From positions 310,001 through 374,000 of the forward strand of contig JACKHF010000001.1 in NCBI GenBank assembly GCA_020639155.1: DNA of 64,000 nt, written 5' to 3'. Both the position numbers and the translations under genes were made by a program. Shown here one piece after another: positions 35,830 through 42,668 of the stretch (position 1 is the first letter of the stretch; the number at the start of each line of letters is the position of its first letter). Below the pieces are notes generated by a model. The model was not told where the DNA came from, searched no databases, and saw nothing but the letters and a program-made list of their open reading frames with translations. This DNA comes from Phycisphaeraceae bacterium (GTDB lineage Bacteria > Planctomycetota > Phycisphaerae > Phycisphaerales > UBA1924).

Positions 35830-36912
35830 TCATCCCTCAAGCCAGCGAACACGCAGCACGCGAGCAGCCTTTGCCTGTTCGATGCTTCGAATCATCGCGG
35901 GTTCCCGAAGAACCTTGGCAACCTCCTCGGCAAGCACCCGATCTGCGAGCACCATTGCTCGTTCAGTCAACTCGACATCTTCCGAAGGTTGTTCGGTGGG
36001 TTTGCCACGGGTCGGCTTTGGCGCTGTACTTGTCGATGGGGCTGACCGTTGCGGTTGCTTCGAGTTGTTGTCCGGCCACTCGCCCGTTGATTCCAGTGCA
36101 AGTTCCTCTGCGCGCATCAGACCATCCGCAAGAAGAAACACCTCGGCGTATCGTGTCTGGGGCGTCGGCTTTTCCATCCGGCATCTGACGAGGCATCGCC
36201 AGGCAGTAAACCCGAGATCGTTGCCCTCGTCGTCCACATTTGACTCTGGGTCAACATTCAATGTCAGCAGCCAATGGTCGCGCAGATATTCAACAATTTC
36301 CTCGGGTGAGAGTAAATCTGGCCGATCTTCCGGCGCGATCAGCACGCTGGTGTGCTCATGTGTTGACGAATCAACGCTCGCAAGTTCCTCGACGGGCATC
36401 AGTTCGAACGCAGCAAGCATGGCTTCAACCTGTTCGCGCAGATGGACCTCAACCCGCAGCGTCAGTATCTTGTGCTCATCAAGAAAGAGGTACATGAACG
36501 GGTTTTCGCTCATCACGCCAAACCCGACGAGCCCATCCTCAAGCAGAAATGTCTCAAACCGACGCAGCGCATCGATAACGTGCTCGATGCCGATGAGTTC
36601 GTAGGCAAGATACGGATCGACCTCGCGATACGCATCAACGCCAAGAACATCCAGAATCGGAAAGACGCGCCCTGGCGCGAGCGTGAGCAGCAGTCGCAGC
36701 AGCGCCCCCAGCCGATTCGCGCTGATGTTGATATCGAACAGGTATCTGTCAGGCCATTCATCCCATTCGTCAGAGTCCGTGTCTGCAGGCTCGAACTCCA
36801 CCGTGTACCCGGGAGTGGGCACCATTGATTCCAGCGGATACACACCCAGCGGGAACGAGAACCCGTCCACCTGGATCCGCTTGAGCGAACTGTCAACCGC
36901 GCATGTCAGCAT
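35830..36912 (-). CDS. Hypothetical protein
   Basis: 360 residues, soluble and acidic (many Asp/Glu pairs), with no signal peptide. Recognisable features are a beta-like N-terminus (LKRIQVDGFSFPLGVYPLES), several helical stretches, a Pro/Ser/Thr-rich linker around 285-310 and a helical C-terminal end (ERAMVLADRVLAEEVAKVL). I do not know the family. GGAG lies some bases before the ATG. It is divergent from coaX with about 50 bases between the starts, so the two promoters overlap. Confidence 0.65.
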   Translation of the reverse strand: MLTCAVDSSLKRIQVDGFSFPLGVYPLESMVPTPGYTVEFEPADTDSDEWDEWPDRYLFDINISANRLGALLRLLLTLAPGRVFPILDVLGVDAYREVDPYLAYELIGIEHVIDALRRFETFLLEDGLVGFGVMSENPFMYLFLDEHKILTLRVEVHLREQVEAMLAAFELMPVEELASVDSSTHEHTSVLIAPEDRPDLLSPEEIVEYLRDHWLLTLNVDPESNVDDEGNDLGFTAWRCLVRCRMEKPTPQTRYAEVFLLADGLMRAEELALESTGEWPDNNSKQPQRSAPSTSTAPKPTRGKPTEQPSEDVELTERAMVLADRVLAEEVAKVLREPAMIRSIEQAKAARVLRVRWLEG

Positions 36913-36963
36913 CCTGCTGCATCTCCCCCTGTACCTTGCAGAGCGTTGGAATATGCTCAGCGT

Positions 36964-37782
36964 ATGGCTGACAACTCCAAAGCGTCATCACAGACCCAAC
37001 CAGTGCTGCTCGCTGTGGCAGTGGGAAACACCCGCACTGCTGCTGGTGTTTTTATCGGCAATCAACTCGATCGTTCCGAACGATGGGTAAATGCTGAAAC
37101 ACCCAACCCCGCCGACCGACTCGCCGACCTGGTTTCAAGGTCTGGCACACGAGCCGCCGCAGTCGCATCGGTGAATGAACCCGTTGCAAAGACTGTCTGC
37201 GATGCGCTTGGCACACTGCTCCCAGCAGACCCGGGCGTATTTCGGATTGGTACCGATCTGCCCATCGAGATACCCCACAATCTGAAGGATGCATCGACAG
37301 TCGGGCAGGATCGGCTGCTCTGCGCACTCGGCGCATACTCACGAGCACGTCAGGCGTGCATTGTTGTCGACACCGGTACTGCGGTCACTATCAACTTTGT
37401 TGATGGCGAGGGCACATTCCATGGTGGTGCAATCCTGCCGGGACTGGGCATGATGCTGCGATCACTCCACACGAGCACCGCGGCAATCCCAGACATCAGC
37501 CCATGCCATGAGCCCGACGCAGCAACACCGTGGGGTAGGGACACGGCCGATGCGATTGCAGTCGGCGTACGTGCTGCCATTGTCGGTGCCGTCCACGAAC
37601 TCGTCATGAAGTATGCTGAGCATTACGAGGGGTACCCGCAGGTCGTTGCAACCGGTGGCGACGCTGTGCGGTTGTTCTCAAATGACGATGTGGTCGAGCA
37701 CATCGTGCCCGACCTGCAACTGCTTGGTATCAAAGCGGTGTGCGATGTCGCGCTGGCGGGGGAAGAGGAAGTTTCGTCGTAA
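36964..37782 (+). CDS. coaX: Type III pantothenate kinase (CoaX-like), first motif altered
   Basis: 272 residues, the right length for type III pantothenate kinase, the first step of CoA synthesis. Present are VGQDRLLCALGAYSRA (GxDR, 114-117), IVVDTGTAVTINFVDGEG (Asp136) and FHGGAILPGLGMMLRSLHTS. The first phosphate-binding motif, normally Asp-x-Gly-Asn-Thr, reads VLLAVAVGNTRTAAGVF, with Ala19 in the Asp position (codon GCA). In characterised enzymes that Asp contributes to metal/ATP binding. The enzyme may be weakened, may work differently, or may be a paralogue. The ATG at 36964 is used; an in-frame TTG lies at 36946. Confidence 0.85.
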   Translation: MADNSKASSQTQPVLLAVAVGNTRTAAGVFIGNQLDRSERWVNAETPNPADRLADLVSRSGTRAAAVASVNEPVAKTVCDALGTLLPADPGVFRIGTDLPIEIPHNLKDASTVGQDRLLCALGAYSRARQACIVVDTGTAVTINFVDGEGTFHGGAILPGLGMMLRSLHTSTAAIPDISPCHEPDAATPWGRDTADAIAVGVRAAIVGAVHELVMKYAEHYEGYPQVVATGGDAVRLFSNDDVVEHIVPDLQLLGIKAVCDVALAGEEEVSS

Positions 37783-37784
37783 AT

Positions 37785-37819
37785 AAGAAAGCCTCACCGA
37801 CCAGTAAGATCGGTGAGGC
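37785..37819 (-). terminator. Terminator of the second sorting-tail protein gene
   Basis: A perfect 10-bp stem (GCCTCACCGA 37791-37800 / TCGGTGAGGC 37810-37819) is followed on the minus strand by TTTCTTATTT. It may also stop coaX transcripts from the other side. Confidence 0.8.
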
Positions 37820-37844
37820 GATATGTGATGTATGAGTTTCTACC

Positions 37845-38393
37845 TCAGCGTCGACGGCGCGTCGCAACCAGACCGAGACCAGCAAACCCGGCGAACGTCG
37901 CGGGCGCAGGAACGACTGTAATGTGCCCCGTGTTACCAGACGTACCCGGGAATGTGCCATCAAGACGCACATGGAACCCGAACCGATCGACCTCATTCGC
38001 ATCAAACGCATCGAAGTTGAACACAAGCGTTGTTGACGCTGTCAATCCGGTGTTGGGATTGGTCTTCCAGCCTGCAATGCCGCCAGCGCTGGCATTGTTC
38101 TCGTTCTCGTTCCACACGCTGAATGAAGATGTGGACGTACCGAGCAGGTCGTTGGTATCCGCCAACGCCCAGAATCCGAAGAGATCTGTAATGTTGTATG
38201 TGGAGCCGCCCACCGAGAATGTTGGACTCGAACTCACCGAGACCTCGAACGAGGTTGCAGTCAGTTGTGTCACAGACACGCCCGCGATGGCATCAACGGA
38301 AAGGAACGAACTGCGGGTCTGCGCAGAGGCAGCGGTCGTTCCACCAAGCAGCGCAACCAGCGCGCTGCACAGCAGTGCATTGCTCGTCTTCAT
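37845..38393 (-). CDS. Secreted protein with PEP-CTERM-like sorting tail (2)
   Basis: 182 residues. The signal peptide is MKTSNALLCSALVALLGGTT, cleaved near ASAQ. A Ser/Thr/Asn-rich beta-type body follows, and the tail is VVPAPATFAGFAGLGLVATR ending Arg-Arg-Arg. The plan is the same as in the protein at 17655, but the bodies are not obviously similar. The sequence HITVVPAP directly before the helix is typical of planctomycete PEP-CTERM proteins. GAGGAGAG lies before the ATG. Function is unknown; a surface or matrix location is inferred. Confidence 0.8.
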   Translation of the reverse strand: MKTSNALLCSALVALLGGTTAASAQTRSSFLSVDAIAGVSVTQLTATSFEVSVSSSPTFSVGGSTYNITDLFGFWALADTNDLLGTSTSSFSVWNENENNASAGGIAGWKTNPNTGLTASTTLVFNFDAFDANEVDRFGFHVRLDGTFPGTSGNTGHITVVPAPATFAGFAGLGLVATRRRR

Positions 38394-38566
38394 CTATACT
38401 CTCCTCAGAACGCTGTCAGGCGTCCGTAGATGCAATATATCACCAGAAAGCGGGATGCCAAAGTAAAAACGCTCTGCAGGTGCACACTCAATACAACCAA
38501 TGAGCAGAATTATGTTTATTGGACATGTAGTCGTGTGCTATTCGGACCTGCACTAACACACAAGCA

Positions 38567-38878
38567 TCAGTTTGCAGATTCAAACTCATTCAGCTTGTCT
38601 GCAGCATCCGCAAATGCAAAGTCCTTCATGGTGATGCCGTTTGCATCATGCGTTGAGAGCGACAATGTAACCTTGTTGTACCTGATGAGAATGTCGGGAT
38701 GATGCTGGACTCGCTCCGCTTCATCTGCAATCCGGTTGACAAACACCATCGCCTGGACAAAGTCATCGAACGCGTATGTTCGGCGGATCACGCCTGAAAT
38801 CTCGTCCCAGTCTGCACGCTCATCCAGCGCGGACTGGATTGCCTTGTCATCGAGTTTGTCGAGTGCCTGGGTCATCAT
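38567..38878 (-). CDS. phhB: Pterin-4a-carbinolamine dehydratase
   Basis: 103 residues, the normal family length. The active-site signature is ERVQHHPDILIRYNKVTLSL followed by STHDANGITMKDFAFADAAD, with its His-His-Pro and the later His and Asp. The enzyme dehydrates 4a-hydroxytetrahydrobiopterin to recycle cofactor for phenylalanine hydroxylase, whose gene lies at 55474. GAGGAA before the ATG at 38878 sets the start; the long upstream frame is not credible. It is divergent from the GluQ-like gene. Confidence 0.92.
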   Translation of the reverse strand: MMTQALDKLDDKAIQSALDERADWDEISGVIRRTYAFDDFVQAMVFVNRIADEAERVQHHPDILIRYNKVTLSLSTHDANGITMKDFAFADAADKLNEFESAN

Positions 38879-39030
38879 GACGGTTCCTCTGCCGTGGCCC
38901 CACCCACGGGTGTGTGTTTGCTCAGCAGATCGACCGGATGGCTCCCTCATCGCCAGCCGCCGATATGAAGCGAACACTGTACCCATATTCGCACCAAGTC
39001 CAGCCCGGTTTACAAACAATTTCCAAACGA

Positions 39031-40032
39031 ATGCCCGCCAAGGAACACAAAACCCGCCTCGCACCGTCTCCGACGGGGGCACTCCATCTTGGGAATGCGC
39101 GAAGTTTTCTGATTAACTGGGCTATTGCCCGGCAGAGACACTGGAACATCATGTTGCGGATTGAGGATCTTGACACTCCGCGGACCAAGCCATGGGCGAT
39201 GCAGCAGGCAATCGACGACCTTCAATGGCTGGGGATTGACTGGGATGGAGACCCCGTCACGCAGACAGCAGATCTAGCGCCCTACATCGAGGCAATGGAC
39301 AAGCTTGCTGCACGCAGACTGGTCTATCCATGCGCACTGTCTCGAAATGAGATTTCACAAGCTGCGTCTGCACCCCAAGAGGGGTCACACGAACTGCTCT
39401 TTCCCGCATCACTGCGGATGGACGAATCGTTGCGCCCAAGCACATTCTCGCAGCACACGCCACCAAACTCGAGTGCACCATCTGCCATGGGATGGCGCTT
39501 TGTTGTCCACGACGTTGACGTCGGGTTCACCGATGTTATTGCAGGCACACAGTCATTCAACCCGAGCAACATCACCGGCGATTTCGTTGTCTGGACGAAG
39601 CAGGATCAGCCAGCGTACCAGCTTGCAGTTGTCGTCGATGACTACAGGCAGGGTATCACAGACGTGATCCGTGGTGACGACCTGCTGGAATCAACGAGTC
39701 GGCAGATCCTGCTTGGAATCGCTCTCGAGTACATCACAGCACCAGAAGATTCCATCCATTACTGGCATCTGCCTCTCGTAGTTGGTGCGGATGGCAGGCG
39801 ACTGGCAAAGCGTCATGGCGATTCACGTCTCTCGATGTATCGCCAGAAAGGTGTCTCAGCCGAACGTGTCACGGGGCTGATAGCTGCGTGGAGCGGAGTT
39901 TTGCCCAGAACTGAGCCGAAACCAATGTCCGCAGCCGAGTTTCTTGTGCGATTTCGGTACGATAGAATGCCCCGCGACCGTGTGGTCTTTACACCACAGG
40001 ACGAGCGCTGGCTGATAGGAGATGAATCATGA
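39031..40032 (+). CDS. gluQ: Glutamyl-Q tRNA(Asp) synthetase-like protein
   Basis: 333 residues, the catalytic domain of a class I glutamyl-tRNA synthetase without an anticodon-binding domain. The HIGH-type box is RLAPSPTGALHLGNARSFL and the KMSKS-type box is GRRLAKRHGDSRLS. Between them are MLRIEDLDTPR, FVVWTKQDQPAYQLAVVVDD and VIRGDDLLESTSRQILL. GluQ attaches glutamate to queuosine in tRNA-Asp. The zinc site seen in E. coli YadB (Cys-x-Cys ... Tyr ... Cys) is eroded: only YPCALSRNEI remains. The stop overlaps the next start (ATGA). Confidence 0.88.
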   Translation: MPAKEHKTRLAPSPTGALHLGNARSFLINWAIARQRHWNIMLRIEDLDTPRTKPWAMQQAIDDLQWLGIDWDGDPVTQTADLAPYIEAMDKLAARRLVYPCALSRNEISQAASAPQEGSHELLFPASLRMDESLRPSTFSQHTPPNSSAPSAMGWRFVVHDVDVGFTDVIAGTQSFNPSNITGDFVVWTKQDQPAYQLAVVVDDYRQGITDVIRGDDLLESTSRQILLGIALEYITAPEDSIHYWHLPLVVGADGRRLAKRHGDSRLSMYRQKGVSAERVTGLIAAWSGVLPRTEPKPMSAAEFLVRFRYDRMPRDRVVFTPQDERWLIGDES

Positions 40033-40580
40033 CACGTGCAGCTCAGTCTTCAAGTAACATCAAGATCCGCATTGGTCTGCTACTCGTCGCGCTGGCAGCT
40101 GCTATTGGTGCTGTCATGACACTTTCAAACTGCCAAAGCGGGACCGTCACTACTGACAAGGTGACGTCGGTTCAGATCGCCGGGAAGCGATTCACGCTCG
40201 AACTGGCAACGAACGCTGATACACGTTTCCAGGGGTTGAGCAATCGTGATTTCATTGCCGACGACGGCGGCATGATCTTTGTGTTTCGATCGCCGTCTTC
40301 GCAGTCGTTTGTCATGCGCCACTGCCCCATTGACATTGACATCATGTATCTCGATTCCCGGGGGAAGATTCTCACGATGCATGAGATGACGGTGGAAGAG
40401 CCACAACGCGAGGGCGAGTCCGATGCCGAGTACAACGCTCGGCTGAAGAGATACCCAAGCCGATTCAGCAATGTGCAGTTTGTTATCGAACTTCGCGGCG
40501 GTCGGATGGCCGAAATCGGTGTCAAAGTAGGCGATCAGGTCACGTTGGACACTGGGAAGCTCAAGGACCTTGCATCCTAA
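40029..40580 (+). CDS. DUF192-family exported protein
   Basis: 183 residues. An N-terminal hydrophobic segment (IRIGLLLVALAAAIGAVMTL) is followed by Cys in LSNC, which is not a good lipobox, so this is probably a signal anchor. The DUF192 core is clear: AGKRFTLELATNADTRFQGL, GGMIFVFRSPSSQSFVMRHC and PIDIDIMYLDSRGKILTMHE. An insert rich in Glu/Arg follows, then QFVIELRGGRMAEIGVKVGD. The family function is unknown. Translation is probably coupled to the gluQ-like gene through the four-base overlap. Confidence 0.85.
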   Translation: MTRAAQSSSNIKIRIGLLLVALAAAIGAVMTLSNCQSGTVTTDKVTSVQIAGKRFTLELATNADTRFQGLSNRDFIADDGGMIFVFRSPSSQSFVMRHCPIDIDIMYLDSRGKILTMHEMTVEEPQREGESDAEYNARLKRYPSRFSNVQFVIELRGGRMAEIGVKVGDQVTLDTGKLKDLAS

Positions 40581-40594
40581 CCCGATCACTCTAT

Positions 40595-41947
40595 ATGCAG
40601 CGCGTGTTGTGCGCGTCGCACCAAGAGGATCAGACCTTGGGCAGAACACACAGGAACGCCGCACCGTCTTTCTGCGCATGTATCGCGGTATCGTCGTACA
40701 CACCGCAGGTTGACCTGATCACTCGCTCGCTCGAGACGAATCTGGTGAACTGCTGGTCTGATGACGAGCAGTTGAGTCTTGTGCATTCGTCAATCGATGA
40801 TGTGTTTTCTGCGCCCGAGTCCTCGGATCTGCTCTCGTGCCAACTCGTGTGCGTGTGTGATCCAGCACTTGATGCAAGCGAGATCAATCGATTGATGTCG
40901 CGTGTGCGCTCGCTCGACAGAGTATCGATCATGCTGTGTCATGCGCAGCATATCAACGCGATCTCGTGCGCTCACCCAAATGTGCTGCTGTTGCCCCTGG
41001 ATACACCAGCAGAGCAACTAGCCTCTGCGATGCGCGGCACGAGTGCAGGACAGTCTCTCGTCGATGCAGTGCTGGCAGAACTTGCAATTGTGCAGTCGTC
41101 AACACAGGGCGCCGTCAGACACATGGAGCAGGTGAATGAGGAACTCCAACTCGCCGGCCAGATCCAGCAGGAGCTCATGCCCAAGGACCTCCCAGAGGTG
41201 GATGGTGCAGATATCGGCGTGCTTTTCCAGCCGGTCGGATTTGTGAGTGGTGATGTGTATGGCGTGCGAGAGGTTGCACCGGGCGTTGTCTGGTTCTTCC
41301 TTGCTGATGCGGTCGGCCACGGCATGCCTGCTGCGCTGCTTTCTGTGCTGATCTGCCGCGCGATGAACAAGGATGCGGATATCGCAGTCGCAAGTAAATC
41401 AAGCTACGAGGACTCACCAGCTGCGCGCATAGCACACTTGAATACTGAACTCTCATGCGCCGGAGCAGGGCGCGGCAGATTTGCGACAGCGATTGCAGGT
41501 TCGTTCGACGCGAACACGAACACACTCAAAATCGCGTGTGCTGGACATCCACCCGCGCTGCTTGCGGGTCTCGATGGCTCAAACGGCTACGTCAAAGAGG
41601 TGGATGCGGCAGGGCCGATGCTCGGCGTGTTCCCGGAAGCCCAATATGAGGATCTCACCCTGACACTCACTCCCGGGCAGTCGCTCCTTATTTACTCAGA
41701 TGGGTTTGAAACCGCATTCCCTGACGACGAGGAAGCAAACAAGATTCAACGACGTGGCTCGCGAGAATATGTCAACCACTTTGCAAATCTTCCCTGGCCG
41801 ACAAAGACTGATGGATGCCTGCAGAATGTCGTTAATGCGTTGCGAGGGATTGTGGGTGGGCACGCGGGCTCACTGCATCAGGCTGACGACCTGACAGCTC
41901 TCGTTATCGCGCCGAAGGCTGCTCAGCAGAGCAGAGCTGCTGCGTAA
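40595..41947 (+). CDS. RsbU/SpoIIE-type PP2C protein phosphatase
   Basis: 450 residues. The N-terminal 170 residues look like a degenerate receiver domain (LVCVCDPALDASEINRLM, VLLLPLDTPAEQLASAM). A helical linker follows (HMEQVNEELQLAGQIQQELM). The SpoIIE/PP2C core has the metal-binding Asp in VSGDVYGVREV, then FLADAVGHGMPAALLSVLIC, GRFATAIAGSF, ACAGHPPALL and LIYSDGFETAF. Such phosphatases dephosphorylate STAS antagonists and so release partner proteins. The STAS/kinase pair is at 30.7-31.7 kb. The start codon is uncertain, with no Shine-Dalgarno. It lies 14 bases after the DUF192 gene, so they probably share a transcript. Confidence 0.87.
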   Translation: MQRVLCASHQEDQTLGRTHRNAAPSFCACIAVSSYTPQVDLITRSLETNLVNCWSDDEQLSLVHSSIDDVFSAPESSDLLSCQLVCVCDPALDASEINRLMSRVRSLDRVSIMLCHAQHINAISCAHPNVLLLPLDTPAEQLASAMRGTSAGQSLVDAVLAELAIVQSSTQGAVRHMEQVNEELQLAGQIQQELMPKDLPEVDGADIGVLFQPVGFVSGDVYGVREVAPGVVWFFLADAVGHGMPAALLSVLICRAMNKDADIAVASKSSYEDSPAARIAHLNTELSCAGAGRGRFATAIAGSFDANTNTLKIACAGHPPALLAGLDGSNGYVKEVDAAGPMLGVFPEAQYEDLTLTLTPGQSLLIYSDGFETAFPDDEEANKIQRRGSREYVNHFANLPWPTKTDGCLQNVVNALRGIVGGHAGSLHQADDLTALVIAPKAAQQSRAAA

Positions 41948-41960
41948 GCCCTACAACTCG

Positions 41961-42566
41961 TTATCGCCTGCGGCGCAATGCAAGCAAGCCTGTACAACCA
42001 AGCAAACCTGCTGTACCCGGAGCTGGTGTTTCGACAACACCGATGACAGTCACCGGTCGACCTGTCGCCACGTTTGTATGAATAAGAGCAAGAGCAGCTG
42101 TCAACTCACCACCTGCAGCGATGTTGACTGCATCAAACCCTGCATAGATACGCTTTGCGTTTGCGAGCGAATCAAATGGAACACCGGGCTCATTTGGCAA
42201 CGACGGAATGATTGCGATGCCATCAAGCAAGCCTGTGTTGAGTTCTCCATTATCTTCTATAAGCGAGTTCGTAAAATAGTTGTGCGGATCTACCTGACCC
42301 ACTGAAAGAGCCGTCCATTCGGTGTTGTGTGCAGCAGGCGTTCCACCGACAACCATAACAAACGCTTTAAGTTCGGTGTCAGGCCCGGTCCCCCACATCC
42401 AGATATCGAAGGTGCCTTGACCGCCGAATGGGATGCTGTCCCACAACCCATCCGGCTGCTGCCCGGCATAAGTAATCTCAACAAACACGTCCGCAGCAAC
42501 ACCGCATGTCAACGACATGACAAACGCACTACACACACACGCAAGACAACCAGAACGATGCCACAT
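41961..42566 (-). CDS. Secreted protein with PEP-CTERM-like sorting tail (3)
   Basis: 201 residues. The signal peptide contains CLACVCSAFVMSLTCGVAA and is probably cleaved before DVFVEITYAG. The body has aromatic-rich beta strands (GGQGTFDIWMWGTGPDTELK). The tail is VVETPAPGTAGLLGCTGLLA followed by Leu and four Arg. AAGGAG precedes the ATG. Function is unknown. It is tail to tail with the RsbU-like gene, 13 bases apart. It lies just downstream of the SecA-like/M50/HlyD cluster, which makes it a possible exported substrate, although that is a guess from position. Confidence 0.78.
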   Translation of the reverse strand: MWHRSGCLACVCSAFVMSLTCGVAADVFVEITYAGQQPDGLWDSIPFGGQGTFDIWMWGTGPDTELKAFVMVVGGTPAAHNTEWTALSVGQVDPHNYFTNSLIEDNGELNTGLLDGIAIIPSLPNEPGVPFDSLANAKRIYAGFDAVNIAAGGELTAALALIHTNVATGRPVTVIGVVETPAPGTAGLLGCTGLLALRRRR

Positions 42567-42668
42567 AATGTCAATCTCCTTCCCTGCCCACGATGATCCC
42601 AGTATACAACAAACACCGCATTTACAGCAAGAAAAATCGAAATACGAGTTATTTGAATGAATCCTAAC

